A stretch of 64,000 nt of DNA from Metallumcola ferriviriculae (GTDB taxonomy: Bacteria; Bacillota; JADQBR01), in NCBI RefSeq assembly GCF_035573695.1, contig NZ_CP121694.1:3232001-3296000 (forward strand), given 5' to 3'. Below the pieces are notes generated by a model, which searched no databases, was not told the DNA's origin, and was given only the letters and a program-made list of their open reading frames with translations. This document shows positions 32,581 through 43,320 of the stretch, one piece after another. The stretch's first letter is position 1. Each line of letters starts with the position of its first letter. The position numbers and the translations under genes are program-made.

Positions 32581-33783
32581 GTGAAATATATAGTGTTATT
32601 GGGCGACGGGATGGCAGATTACCCGATACCAAGCTTAGGTAATCGTACCCCGCTTCAGTATGCGTCTACTCCGAACATGGACAAACTAGCAGAAGTAAGT
32701 CAACTTGGCATGGTAACAACCGTCCCGGCTGGTTTTTCCCCGGGAAGTGACGTGGCCAACCTTTCCGTAATCGGCTATGACCCAAAAACTTATTACACGG
32801 GTAGGTCCCCCTTAGAGGCCATCAGTATGGGAATTGACCTTTTACCTGGTGATATTTCCTTTCGCTGTAATTTAGTGACCCTTTCCGATGAAGAAAATTA
32901 CCAAGACAAAAGAATGCTTGACTACTGCGCCGGGGAAATATCCTCCGAAGAAGCAGCCGAACTAATCAAAACGATTAATGAAACCCTTGCTCCTGAAGGA
33001 ATCAATTTCTATCCGGGAATAAGTTACCGACATTTAATGGTATGGCATAATGGTACGGGTGAGCAGCATTGCACGCCTCCTCATGATATCGCGGATAAGA
33101 CTATTGGCAATTATCTTCCTCAAGGAAACGGTAGTGAAGAGTTGCTTAACATGATGTTAAACAGCAATAAGCTGATTGAGGAACATCCTATAAACCTGCT
33201 TAGAAAAGAGCGGGGTAAAAACCCCGCTAATTCCATCTGGTTGTGGGGACAGGGAACTAAACCAAAGATGCCCGCTTTTAAAGACGTATATGGCGTTGAA
33301 GGCGCAATGATCTCAGCCGTGGATCTCACCAAAGGCATAGCCCAAGCGGTCGGGCTACAGGTAGTGGACGTGCACGGTGCCACCGGAAACATCCACACCA
33401 ACTTTACCGGCAAAGCCAAAGCTGCCCTAAAAATTTTGTCGGAAGGAAGCGACTTTGTCTATCTTCATATCGAAGCACCTGACGAAGCGGGACACCAGGG
33501 AGACTTAGAGACCAAAATACAGGCCATTGAAGCCATTGACCGGCTTGTATTAGGAGAAATTATCTCGGGGATGAAAGAATTGGATGATTACAAATTAGTG
33601 GTTCTCCCCGATCACCCCACACCTATCAGTTTGCGTACCCATACTGCAGAACCGGTACCATTTATGTTGTTTAACAGTGCAGCAATAAAAAACGGCCCTA
33701 GAATCTTTCATGAGAAATCAGCTCTAGCTGCAAATTTCCACATCGACCAAGGGCCTGATTTAATGAAACTTTTCTTGAGGTAA
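32581..33783 (+). CDS. apgM: 2,3-bisphosphoglycerate-independent phosphoglycerate mutase, archaeal type
   Basis: The 400 residues belong to the ApgM branch of the alkaline-phosphatase superfamily. VLLGDGMADYP carries the first metal aspartate, PGSDVANLSVIGYDP the catalytic serine, and HIEAPDEAGHQGD and LPDHPTP further metal ligands. It interconverts 3- and 2-phosphoglycerate; some relatives were proposed to act as homoserine kinases. GTG at 32581 follows AAGGAGGTC; the extra upstream frame has no start signal. It is transcribed alone. Confidence 0.9.
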   Translation: MKYIVLLGDGMADYPIPSLGNRTPLQYASTPNMDKLAEVSQLGMVTTVPAGFSPGSDVANLSVIGYDPKTYYTGRSPLEAISMGIDLLPGDISFRCNLVTLSDEENYQDKRMLDYCAGEISSEEAAELIKTINETLAPEGINFYPGISYRHLMVWHNGTGEQHCTPPHDIADKTIGNYLPQGNGSEELLNMMLNSNKLIEEHPINLLRKERGKNPANSIWLWGQGTKPKMPAFKDVYGVEGAMISAVDLTKGIAQAVGLQVVDVHGATGNIHTNFTGKAKAALKILSEGSDFVYLHIEAPDEAGHQGDLETKIQAIEAIDRLVLGEIISGMKELDDYKLVVLPDHPTPISLRTHTAEPVPFMLFNSAAIKNGPRIFHEKSALAANFHIDQGPDLMKLFLR

Positions 33784-33819
33784 ATAAACAAGACTTATAC
33801 CTTCTTCTGGTATAAAGAT

Positions 33820-33852
33820 AAGCACCCTAATTTAGACGGGTGCTTTTTCTTT
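33820..33852 (+). terminator. Terminator after the phosphoglycerate mutase gene
   Basis: AGCACCC / GGGTGCT closes a 10-base loop and is followed by TTTTTCTTT. A second small hairpin (TTATACC/GGTATAA) precedes it. Confidence 0.85.
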
Positions 33853-34909
33853 ATGGTACAATCACTATGTTGGTAGTCACTGGCCGTTCTCTTCCGTCTG
33901 ACGGCCGATTAATTACTTTTCCGTTATAAACAAAGGTACTGGAGCCCCCGCCATCTAAGTTATAAGCCTCAATAATTCCTAAGTCATATAATTTTAGCTG
34001 CAAACTTTCAAGACTAATCCCAGCGCTCCATCCCTTTCTTCGTCCATCGATAACCAGGAACAATATATCACCGTTAGCATACTGTCCAATTACAGTGCGC
34101 GGATGCTTTTCCCGCTGCCATTTTTCGGGTATTGGCAAAGGCCGTCCCTCTTGGAAAAGCATGGGAACAAAACTAACACCCTGCCATGGGCGATTTCGTA
34201 TCAGGTCTGCTTCTTCCTTGAACATCCCACCAATTAACTCAGCTTTTTTAGTCCAACCGGAGAAAAAAAGGTCATCATGAGTGGGACTAAAACCGCCAAC
34301 CAATTCCCCGTCAATCATAGTATTGCCAATTGGAAGAGCCTTTTGGTTGCCGTCTTTAACCACTTTGAAGAAGCCGCCCCCGTTTACTCCAAATATCGCT
34401 CCGCTTCGTTCTAGCGCGTCACTGGTAGTTTCTGTTTCGCCCAGAGTGTCCTTGGCCAAAACAACCTGCATAGCCCGCGGGTCAAAAAGCTTTACTTTTG
34501 CCGCGTAACCCCGGTACCCGTTTTCATTGATCGAAAAAAGCTTTAGCTCAACCCGATCATTGCGAACTGTTTCAAATGGTTCACCTAATTTAGCCAGAAT
34601 TCTTTCTTCATAGATTTCCTCTGACTTTACTTTTTGGGACTGACTTTTTTGGGCCAGCTGCTGCAGCAGTTCTTGCTGCTCTTCATATTGCCGCTGCTGT
34701 TCCGCCAGGATTTCATTGATGAAGCTGATACCGTTTTCCAACCGAGATACTTCCGCCTGATAATTTGCTGTCCGCTCTTCAAGACTGTCCACAGAAAAGA
34801 TCAGTTGTTTCTGTTCAATCCCTAACTGGGGAAGTTGCTGATTGAATCCTACAATAATACCCAATAACGGTGCCATCAAAAATAATAGCAGCAGACTAAT
34901 CTTTCGCAT
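33851..34909 (-). CDS. Phosphodiester glycosidase (NAGPA)-domain envelope protein
   Basis: The 352 residues have an N-terminal membrane anchor (residues 4-22), a coiled coil near 30-85 rich in Gln and Glu, and a C-terminal NAGPA/phosphodiester glycosidase domain (GVNGGGFF, PRTVIGQ, GRRKGWSAGI, NLDGGGSSTFV). Such domains act on extracellular glycan phosphodiesters and occur in spore and envelope proteins. ATG at 34909 follows AAGGGG; it overlaps the stop of the upstream coiled-coil gene by 14 bases. Confidence 0.85.
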   Translation of the reverse strand: MRKISLLLLFLMAPLLGIIVGFNQQLPQLGIEQKQLIFSVDSLEERTANYQAEVSRLENGISFINEILAEQQRQYEEQQELLQQLAQKSQSQKVKSEEIYEERILAKLGEPFETVRNDRVELKLFSINENGYRGYAAKVKLFDPRAMQVVLAKDTLGETETTSDALERSGAIFGVNGGGFFKVVKDGNQKALPIGNTMIDGELVGGFSPTHDDLFFSGWTKKAELIGGMFKEEADLIRNRPWQGVSFVPMLFQEGRPLPIPEKWQREKHPRTVIGQYANGDILFLVIDGRRKGWSAGISLESLQLKLYDLGIIEAYNLDGGGSSTFVYNGKVINRPSDGRERPVTTNIVIVP

Positions 34910-35327
34910 TGCCGTTCCCCTTAAGTATCTCAAGACTTTCTTCCAGTTGCTCCAGTTGATTATCTAAATCCTCAATCCGTTTATTCAATTCTTCCCTGCT
35001 GGAATTTGATTGGGTAAGGGTATCATCGGCATCATCTAGAGCTTCGCCAATTTCCTCCATTGCTGCAGTCATCCGGCTTAACTTATCTTCTAACTGTTTG
35101 ATATTCAATGCGTTTGTTTCTTGAACAGACTTGATTGCCTGGGATACCTCCGCTTGGGTTCGGTTGTAATTATTAGTAATTTTGCGGTCCACAATTGTAT
35201 AGGCGGCATACACCGTACCACCCCAAAGAAGAGAAAGTATCAGTGTAGCTGCCACAGTCCTCCACGTACCCTTTTTCGTTTTTCTCCGACGAGTTGCTTC
35301 AGTCTGATCCTGTGAATTTTTCGACAT
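34896..35327 (-). CDS. Membrane-anchored coiled-coil protein
   Basis: The 143 residues have a basic N-terminus (RRRKTKKGTW), one membrane segment near residues 22-42 and a long predicted coiled coil to the end. It has no known domain. ATG at 35327 follows AAGGGGTG. Because it overlaps and precedes the NAGPA-domain gene and both have coiled coils outside the membrane, the two proteins may form a complex. Confidence 0.7.
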   Translation of the reverse strand: MSKNSQDQTEATRRRKTKKGTWRTVAATLILSLLWGGTVYAAYTIVDRKITNNYNRTQAEVSQAIKSVQETNALNIKQLEDKLSRMTAAMEEIGEALDDADDTLTQSNSSREELNKRIEDLDNQLEQLEESLEILKGNGNAKD

Positions 35328-35412
35328 ATTTTTACACCCCTTAAATAACACTCTACTTTAAGCTGACGATAACCAAAGGAAAATGTTCCTTAAAACTAAG
35401 CTATAACACAAA

Positions 35413-35467
35413 AAAGCGATTTCATCGCCTTCGGCGTATTAAGGTAGATTTTTCTCTTCTATACATC
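35413..35467. repeat. Possible partial copy of the dispersed repeat
   Basis: TTTCATCGCCTTCGGCGTATTAAGGTA resembles, in its middle part, the sequence before the palindrome of copy A (TTTCAT.GC.T..GGCG..ATTAAGGTA at 3792-3820). It is followed by CTTCTATACA, like the palindrome edge. The palindrome itself is absent. Confidence 0.4.
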
Positions 35468-35563
35468 AAAAAAGTCCCCCGAAAAGGGGGATAGTTGTTT
35501 GGGACGGTGTTAGGTTAACCCTTCAAAATAACATTCGACAAAAAGCCACTATTTCCTGCAAAG

Positions 35564-37297
35564 TTAGCCGATCATATGTTTTACTTTTTCCTCCAACACT
35601 GGAAGGTATAGGGTGACAACAGTACCCATTCCTTCCTCACTGCGTACCACTATATCCCCGCCATGGCTGGCAACAATGTGCTGGGTAATGGCAAGACCCA
35701 ACCCTGTCCCCTCTTCCTTTGTAGTAAAAAAGGGATTAAGAATATGGCTAATATCCTGCTTGGTTATTCCCATGCCGTTATCTTCAAAGGCAATCGCTAT
35801 TCGGTCCGCCAAGGAATAAAGACGCACATTCAACTGCCCATTTTCGGAGATAGCTTCAAATGCATTTACCATTACATTAACTATAGCCTGCCGTAACTGC
35901 TCCTTATCACCCATCACTAAAGGAAAGCAACTGGGAATTTGCATAACTACGGAAACCTCATAAAGTCTTGCCTGGCTTTCCAAAAAGTCGATAATTTCCT
36001 GCAGCAGGTCAATAATATCAAGGGGTTGTAAATGTGGAGCAGAAGGTTTGGTTAATAATAGGAAATCGTTAATCAATTTAATTAACCGTTCTACATCGTC
36101 ATTGGCAAAGTCCAGATACCCTTTGACGGTAGGTTCCCCTGTGGCTTCCTTCGCCAGCTGACAAAAGCCCTTTACCGAAGTTAAAGGATTACGTAGTTCA
36201 TGGGCCAGCCCGGCCGCGAGATGCCCCACCAAAGCCATCTTTTCTGCTCGTTTCTGCCGTTCTATTTTTTCCCGCTTGACAAGTGCTTTTGCATCTTCCA
36301 GACGGTTCATCGCGTGTTCCAATATATCATCTTCGGCGCATGCATCTTCAGGACAATTGGCACAGCCAACCAACAGGTTTAATCTATCAATGTCCAGCTT
36401 AGCCGCTACTCGGCGGGCATCGGCTTGTAAGCCGTTGATAAATTCTTCCACCGTACCTTTATCAGCTCCGGAAAAAACCGCAAACTGATCCCCTGAATAG
36501 CGGAATGCCTCGTCTCCTGAAGGCAAGGCGTTACGTAATGCCTCAGCCATGCCGCTAATTATCTTATCCCCTGTCTTAAAGCCATACTTGCTATTATGGT
36601 ACTGCAAATTACCCAAGTCAATGATTACTAACTGGAAAGGAATGCCTTCCGTTTTCCATTGTAAGACTTTACCCTTCAAGAGCTTCTCAAATTCACTGTA
36701 GCGCCACAAGCAAGTCTGATGGTCTATCTTTACATCTCCTTCCATCTGCAGTATCTTTTGTTCTACCGTTTCAGTCAAACGGCTCAGTATACGAAACTCA
36801 AAACGCATCAGCACTATAACACCAAGTAGATACAGGAAGTTATCATCTATCACAAAAGAATGCTTCACCATATGCATCTGCACTAACCAACACAAAGCCA
36901 TGGCAGCGGTAGTCAGATTGACAAAAGCCTTAGCTAAGCTAATCTTACCGTCAAAAATGAAAATAACCACGGGCATCAGATATAGGAAGTGATATGTGCT
37001 ATAATAGCCTCCGGTGGTATATGTAACAATGTTCAAGGCCGCAAAGCTTGAAAGGAGACAGAGAACATCCCAAAAATAAATCATTCTATTTTTATTCATC
37101 AGTGTATAGGTACTCAAATAAACACCAAATAAAAAAAACAAACTTACCATTAACAAATTCCCTATGGATTGCCCTGCGCCGACAATCCATAGGGAATAAC
37201 TAACGAAAAAGAGATTAATAACTATTACAGTTTTATGCATGGTAGTTAAGCTACTCTCTATACTGTTTTCCAAGAACCCAGTCACCCTCTCCACCAA
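35564..37297 (-). CDS. Membrane sensor histidine kinase with a degenerate GGDEF domain
   Basis: The 577-residue protein has about six membrane helices in residues 20-180. A GGDEF-like domain (190-330) follows whose signature reads YSGDQF, so cyclase activity is doubtful. Then come a HisKA domain (AHELRNPLTSVKGF, His near 365) and an ATPase domain (NVMVNAFEAI, DNGMGI, TTKEEGTGLGLAI). No response regulator is adjacent. The start is uncertain: TTG at 37297 has a weak site, and the ATG at 37240 is an alternative. Confidence 0.85.
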   Translation of the reverse strand: MVERVTGFLENSIESSLTTMHKTVIVINLFFVSYSLWIVGAGQSIGNLLMVSLFFLFGVYLSTYTLMNKNRMIYFWDVLCLLSSFAALNIVTYTTGGYYSTYHFLYLMPVVIFIFDGKISLAKAFVNLTTAAMALCWLVQMHMVKHSFVIDDNFLYLLGVIVLMRFEFRILSRLTETVEQKILQMEGDVKIDHQTCLWRYSEFEKLLKGKVLQWKTEGIPFQLVIIDLGNLQYHNSKYGFKTGDKIISGMAEALRNALPSGDEAFRYSGDQFAVFSGADKGTVEEFINGLQADARRVAAKLDIDRLNLLVGCANCPEDACAEDDILEHAMNRLEDAKALVKREKIERQKRAEKMALVGHLAAGLAHELRNPLTSVKGFCQLAKEATGEPTVKGYLDFANDDVERLIKLINDFLLLTKPSAPHLQPLDIIDLLQEIIDFLESQARLYEVSVVMQIPSCFPLVMGDKEQLRQAIVNVMVNAFEAISENGQLNVRLYSLADRIAIAFEDNGMGITKQDISHILNPFFTTKEEGTGLGLAITQHIVASHGGDIVVRSEEGMGTVVTLYLPVLEEKVKHMIG

Positions 37298-37515
37298 CTA
37301 AAACATTACCAAGGTTTCATTCCACAATTGCTGACCTTTTCCTTCGGAGAATTATCAGTGTTTTTGAGATTAATTGGCGATTTAGGTCGAATGGAGAAAT
37401 TTATAATAACTTCTCGGAAAAACCTGGTACTATCGTCAAAACAATTTGTTTTGGAGCAGGAATTAGTCATTAAAGCTCGAATTTTTTGGTAGGCAGGGAT
37501 AAGGAGTGATCAAAC

Positions 37516-38190
37516 TTGCAAAATGAGGCATTACATGAATGCATTAATATAAAAGGGACCAAACATGGTTTGTTAATCTATTGTAACGGCCAGGTCGCCG
37601 AGGGAAGCCTAACCGCCACACTTGAGAAGAGACTGCAGGAAGCCAACGGCTTTTTTAGCGGCGCTATGTATTCCTTGCATTGTATTCCACCGACCAACGA
37701 GGATACGACGAAGCAACTGCACACCCTATGTAAACATTATGGGCTCGTCCTGGCGGATACCCCTATTGAACCGCCAAAACCCGTAAAAAAACATAAAATG
37801 CGCAGAAAACCGGCCCCGATTAAGGCAAAACCTACCACCGGGCCAATGGGGGATACACTGTTGCTGCATAAAAACATCCGCTCCGGCGGTAAAGTAACTC
37901 ATGACGGCAATGTAGTCCTGCTTGGCGATTTAAACCCAGGAGCTGAAATCAAAGCAACCGGCAACATCCTCGTGTTGGGAGCACTGAGGGGTACGGCTCA
38001 TGCCGGCTGTGCAGGGGATATGGACGCTGTTATAGCAGCTTATAAACTCCATCCCAGTCAACTGCGCATCGCGGATAAAATTGCCCGTTCACCGGAAAGT
38101 CTCATTGAACGGCCATTCCCAGAACTGGCTTTCGCCAGCGAAGAAGAAGGTATTATAATTGAAAAATATAACCCCAATAAAAGAAGATAG
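37516..38190 (+). CDS. minC: Septum site-determining protein MinC
   Basis: MinC blocks FtsZ assembly away from mid-cell. The 224 residues have the N-terminal domain (INIKGTKHGLLIYCNG) and the C-terminal beta-helix (RSGGKVTHDGNVVLLGDLNP, GNILVLGALRGTAHAG). A basic linker near 88-105 joins them. TTG at 37516 follows AAGGAGTG. minD and minE, normally the next genes, are not here. Confidence 0.92.
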   Translation: MQNEALHECINIKGTKHGLLIYCNGQVAEGSLTATLEKRLQEANGFFSGAMYSLHCIPPTNEDTTKQLHTLCKHYGLVLADTPIEPPKPVKKHKMRRKPAPIKAKPTTGPMGDTLLLHKNIRSGGKVTHDGNVVLLGDLNPGAEIKATGNILVLGALRGTAHAGCAGDMDAVIAAYKLHPSQLRIADKIARSPESLIERPFPELAFASEEEGIIIEKYNPNKRR

Positions 38191-38233
38191 CTTTCGGAAG
38201 CATCCTTAGAAAACGTAGAATTTAAATATTTGT

Positions 38234-38581
38234 TTACCGAGAGCGACGGGCACCGGCAAGGTGCTCGTTTATCTTTTCCAACCCGAATGTAATTACGCCG
38301 ATTTTTTCATCTGCTACATTTAATATCTCACGGCGGCCATTGCTTAATTCGATAATTAACTTACCGTCGCGATAATCCACCACACCTATTTCATGGGGAT
38401 TAAAACTTTTACATTTTAATGAAAGCCATTTCTTTTGAATTACGTACATCCACTGGTTAGATATTACTATTGCCGTTTTCGGTGAAAGCTGAATCGAAAG
38501 TCTCGTTAGTTCCTGCATGGTCACCCGCCGGTTAAATTCCTGTTTGAAATTTGGCAATAACTCTTCCAAAAGCTCCAACAT
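38234..38581 (-). CDS. Hypothetical protein (115 aa)
   Basis: This is a soluble protein of 115 residues with alternating strands and helices (TAIVISNQWMYVIQKKW, GVVDYRDGKLIIELSNGRRE). I see no known domain. GGGGGAGGG precedes the ATG. It is convergent with minC and has no partner on its strand. Confidence 0.55.
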   Translation of the reverse strand: MLELLEELLPNFKQEFNRRVTMQELTRLSIQLSPKTAIVISNQWMYVIQKKWLSLKCKSFNPHEIGVVDYRDGKLIIELSNGRREILNVADEKIGVITFGLEKINEHLAGARRSR

Positions 38582-38672
38582 ATCGGTCCCTCCCCTACCT
38601 GTCTAAATGCTCCACCGCCTAAAGCTTCAGCCGACTGAGTACCTCGCAACCGAAGGGGCACACCCCTCTGTT

Positions 38673-38706
38673 TAGGAGATTATCCGCAATCCATAAGTTC
38701 CGCCAT
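38673..38706. repeat. Dispersed palindromic repeat, decayed copy D
   Basis: TTTAGGAGATTATCC, GCAATCCATAAGTTCCGCC aligns with the palindrome of copies A, B and E with several changes. Confidence 0.45.
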
Positions 38707-38712
38707 ATATAC

Positions 38713-38742
38713 GTAAAAAGCCGGCGGTAGTAACCGCCAGCC
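38713..38742 (-). terminator. Terminator of the carboxyltransferase gene
   Basis: On the minus strand GCTGGCGGTTACTACCGCCGGC forms a hairpin followed by TTTTTA. Confidence 0.85.
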
Positions 38743-38749
38743 CTTTTAC

Positions 38750-40159
38750 TTACACCGGATGATACGGTGATTGTCCATTTTCCGGCCCTTCCTGGGCAAT
38801 ACGAAAATCCACCTTGGTCTTTTTAGACATTCTTTCCTCCAGGAATCTTTCCGCCACTTGGGGAAAAATAGCGTAGGAAATTATGTCCTCTTCCTTTTCC
38901 ATGTACTGAGCAATTTCTTTCTTTGCGGCCGGCAGCTGGGGTTCCAACAAGTCTGCTGGACGACCTTCTATGGGCTGTTCATCGCCGATAATTTTTTTCC
39001 GTATTTCCGGGTCAACTTCCGCAGGCGGGCGTCCATATAAACCGCGCATGTAATTTTTTACTTCATTGGTAACCATTTTGTAGCGTTCCCCTGCCAAAAT
39101 ATTGAATACCGCCTGGGACCCGACAATCTGGCTAGATGGAGTCACCAACGGCGGGTACCCAAAATCCTTCCTTACCCGTGGTACCTCTGCCAAAACATCA
39201 GGCAGCTTATCCAGTGAATTCTGTTGTGATAACTGAGAATAGAAATTTGATAACATACCCCCGGGAATTTGGTAAAGAAGCACATTGGCATCTACCGTAT
39301 TACCAGCCAAATCAAACGCTTTATATTCGCCGCGGATACCCTTAAAGTACTCAGCAATTTCAGATAATAGGTCAAGGTCTAGTCCTGTATCCCACTCAGT
39401 CCCCTGCAGTGTCGCGATCATTGGCTCCGTCGCCGGTTGGGAAGTGCCCATAGATAAAGAAGAGATGGCCGTATCAATAACGTCCACACCGGCTTCTATG
39501 GCCTTGAGATAGGTCATGGATGCCATACCACTAGTATAATGACAGTGCAGCTGAATAGGTATTTCTAACTCCTGTTTGAGCCTTTTAACCAAGTCGTAGC
39601 CATGTATCGGCGTAAGAATGCCGGCCATATCCTTAATACAAAGGGAATCCGCACCCAGCTTCTGCAGCTCCAATGATTTTTCCACGTAATGGTCGATGTT
39701 ATGTACGGGACTGGTGGTGTAGGAAATTGTTGCCTGGACATGGCCGCCAACGCTTTTGGCCACCTCCATCGCTTTAGCCATGTTGCGAACATCATTTAAC
39801 GCATCGAAGATGCGGAAAATGTCTATGCCGTTCTCCTTAGCCTTGGTAATAAAGGCCTCCACTACATCGTCGGCATAATGACGATAGCCCACCAGATTCT
39901 GACCCCGAAGCAGCATTTGCAGCTTGGTATTCTTCAATACTTCTCTTAGTTTACGTAACCGCTCCCACGGATCTTCATTGAGAAAGCGCATACAACTGTC
40001 AAATGTTGCCCCGCCCCAAACTTCCATAGAGTAAAAACCAACTTTATCCATCTTCTCTGCAATGGGCAGCATATGGTCAATTTTCATCCTCGTAGCCAAC
40101 AGAGACTGGTGTGCATCCCGAAAAGTGGTGTCTGTAATTCCCACGGGTTTACCTGACAT
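38750..40159 (-). CDS. Pyruvate/oxaloacetate carboxyltransferase subunit (PycB/OadA/5S type, without biotin domain)
   Basis: The 469 residues hold the carboxyltransferase barrel: ITDTTFRDAHQSL at the start, the metal-site LHCHYTSGMA near residue 205 and the conserved tail (FGYPPLVTPSSQIVG). It moves CO2 between biotin and pyruvate/oxaloacetate. The biotinyl domain present in longer OadA proteins is missing, so a separate biotin carrier and carboxylase must be elsewhere. GGAGGTG precedes the ATG. It lies near the pyk-pfkA operon and feeds the same pyruvate node. Confidence 0.9.
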   Translation of the reverse strand: MSGKPVGITDTTFRDAHQSLLATRMKIDHMLPIAEKMDKVGFYSMEVWGGATFDSCMRFLNEDPWERLRKLREVLKNTKLQMLLRGQNLVGYRHYADDVVEAFITKAKENGIDIFRIFDALNDVRNMAKAMEVAKSVGGHVQATISYTTSPVHNIDHYVEKSLELQKLGADSLCIKDMAGILTPIHGYDLVKRLKQELEIPIQLHCHYTSGMASMTYLKAIEAGVDVIDTAISSLSMGTSQPATEPMIATLQGTEWDTGLDLDLLSEIAEYFKGIRGEYKAFDLAGNTVDANVLLYQIPGGMLSNFYSQLSQQNSLDKLPDVLAEVPRVRKDFGYPPLVTPSSQIVGSQAVFNILAGERYKMVTNEVKNYMRGLYGRPPAEVDPEIRKKIIGDEQPIEGRPADLLEPQLPAAKKEIAQYMEKEEDIISYAIFPQVAERFLEERMSKKTKVDFRIAQEGPENGQSPYHPV

Positions 40160-40355
40160 AGCGTCACCTCCAAATAAAATAAGTGCAGCAACATTATCAT
40201 CGTTGATTACTCAAGAATTAGCTTAAGCCAATAGTCCCGGGTAATAAGCTATATATATTCAATAACGCCCCGCCCATTCCTGCCTATTAGAAATTGAATA
40301 CAATATTCACTACATTCTAGCAAGCTTCTTTGCTTGGCAATGTCACTAAACTTAG

Positions 40356-42095
40356 TTAAAGAACCTTAGTTAAACCGCGATAAATTATTCCCTGTCGGCC
40401 ATCAACAGTGATAGTATCGCCGTTCTGCAGCAAAGTAGTGGCCTGTTCCACTCCAACAACTACCGGTAGTTGAAGACTTAAGCCCACAATGGCCGCATGT
40501 GAAGTTAAGCCCCCTTCTTCGGTTATAACTGCTGCTGCCTTCTTCATCGCGGGTACTAAATCTCCATAGGTACCTACTGCAACCAAAATATCCCCTTCTT
40601 TTACATCTGCCATTGCCTGTTCTTCGGAAGCAGCTATTTTCACCGTGCCCGTTATCACAGTTTCCCCGATACCTGTACCTTGGGCAATAATTTCACCCAC
40701 TATATGAACCTTCAATAGGTTTGTGGTGCCGGATACGCCCACCGGCAGGCCGGCAGTGATAACCACCATATCACCGCATTGAATTAAGTTTTTACCCAGG
40801 GCGGCAGTAACAGCGCCATTGATCATGTCGTCGGTACCATCGGACGCCGGGACTTCCTGTCCAGTAACACCCCAAACCAAAGAAAGTTTCCGCAACACAT
40901 CGCTATGCGGGCTTGCAGCTATAATGGGAGCCTTAGGACGGTACTTTGCCACCATTCGCGGCGTTGATCCGGATTCAGTGGGAGTGATAATCGCCGCCGT
41001 TCCCAAATCAAACGATATGGTACAACTGGCATGACTGATAGCCTCTGTAACGGAACGGGTACTGTCCACTTGGCTTTCCTGGAGGTTCTGCTTAAACTTG
41101 ATGGCCTGCTCAGCCCGCTGAGCTATTCTATGCATGGTGGACACCGCCTCCACAGGATACTCACCGGCGGCTGTTTCCCCAGAAAGCATAATAGCATCAG
41201 TACCATCCAAGATAGCGTTAGCCACATCGCTGGCTTCGGCCCTAGTCGGCCGGGGATGGCTGATCATGGAGTCCAACATCTGGGTAGCGGTGATGACCGG
41301 TTTACCAACCAAATTACACTTACGAATAATTTCTTTTTGAACTAAAGGTACTTCTTCAGCAGGGATTTCTACTCCTAAATCCCCTCGCGCTACCATTATT
41401 CCGTCTGATACCTTTAAAATCGCTTCAATATTATTCACTGCCGCTTGGGTTTCTATCTTCGCGATTATATGTATGTCGGCTTTCTTAGACTCCAGAATCC
41501 GGCGGATTTCGAGAACATCGGCAGCACGCCGGACAAAAGAAGCTGCAATAAAATCAAGCCGATGCTCTATAGCAAAGTTGATGTCCTCAACATCCTTATC
41601 CGTTATTGCCGGAAGTTCCAGTAATACCCCTGGAACATTAACACCCTTATTACTTTTTAAAGTGCCGTCGTTAAGTACTTTGCAGCTGACAGTATCGGCC
41701 TCAGTGTGGAGCACTTCCAAACCAATAAGGCCATCATCCAACAGTATCTTATCTCCCTGGGAAACGTCCCTAGCAAGGTTTTTGTAGGTCACAGGGATTC
41801 CTTCACTGTTACCAGAGGCCAAGACAATTTCCTGTCCTTCTTCCAGTTCCATCTTATCATTGGGCACTTTGCCGATACGTATTTCCGGACCCTTCGTATC
41901 CAGCATCAGGGCAACGCTCTGCTCCAACTGACCAGCAATCTCTCGGATAAGGGATACCCGCTGCCCATGTTCTTCGTGGGTACCATGAGAAAAGTTAAGC
42001 CGCGCAACATTCAGCCCGGCTTTCATTAAATCTTTTAGAATTGCTTCCTTGTCACTAGCGGGGCCAATGGTCGCTACTATTTTGGTATGTCGCAT
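40356..42095 (-). CDS. pyk: Pyruvate kinase with C-terminal PEP-utiliser domain
   Basis: Pyruvate kinase makes ATP and pyruvate from PEP. The 579 residues start RHTKIVATIGPAS, with LDTKGPEIR near residue 65 and ARGDLGVEIP near 240. They end in a PEP-utiliser mobile domain (EGGLTSHAAIVG near 525), the form usual in Bacilli and Clostridia. It follows pfkA by 15 bases in one operon. Confidence 0.96.
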   Translation of the reverse strand: MRHTKIVATIGPASDKEAILKDLMKAGLNVARLNFSHGTHEEHGQRVSLIREIAGQLEQSVALMLDTKGPEIRIGKVPNDKMELEEGQEIVLASGNSEGIPVTYKNLARDVSQGDKILLDDGLIGLEVLHTEADTVSCKVLNDGTLKSNKGVNVPGVLLELPAITDKDVEDINFAIEHRLDFIAASFVRRAADVLEIRRILESKKADIHIIAKIETQAAVNNIEAILKVSDGIMVARGDLGVEIPAEEVPLVQKEIIRKCNLVGKPVITATQMLDSMISHPRPTRAEASDVANAILDGTDAIMLSGETAAGEYPVEAVSTMHRIAQRAEQAIKFKQNLQESQVDSTRSVTEAISHASCTISFDLGTAAIITPTESGSTPRMVAKYRPKAPIIAASPHSDVLRKLSLVWGVTGQEVPASDGTDDMINGAVTAALGKNLIQCGDMVVITAGLPVGVSGTTNLLKVHIVGEIIAQGTGIGETVITGTVKIAASEEQAMADVKEGDILVAVGTYGDLVPAMKKAAAVITEEGGLTSHAAIVGLSLQLPVVVGVEQATTLLQNGDTITVDGRQGIIYRGLTKVL

Positions 42096-42110
42096 TTTTT
42101 TCCTCCCGAG

Positions 42111-43088
<978 letters not shown>

Positions 43089-43289
43089 TCATTTACCAAT
43101 GGTCTCACTGATAATTTCATGGGCTTCTTCAATTTCACCTTCAGGCACTAAAACCTCTACCGACCTTGATTCGCCAAGCGGCGAGGCACCAACTGCCCGT
43201 AAAGTTACCAGCACCCCTTCTTGGGACAGTTTATCGCGGATTTTTTCTGCGGTAATAGAGTTAGTTGCAATATAGACAACGGTCCACAT
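43089..43289 (-). CDS. DUF2007-like small protein
   Basis: The 66-residue protein (MWTVVYIATNSITAEKIRD, then a GESRSVEVLVPEG strand) resembles the putative signal-transducing/DUF2007 family of ferredoxin-like folds. ATG at 43289 follows GAGGAGGC. It is the first gene of the operon with pfkA and pyk. The function is unknown. Confidence 0.75.
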   Translation of the reverse strand: MWTVVYIATNSITAEKIRDKLSQEGVLVTLRAVGASPLGESRSVEVLVPEGEIEEAHEIISETIGK

Positions 43290-43320
43290 AAAAAGCCTCC
43301 TCGATTGCTTAAAACCAGAA

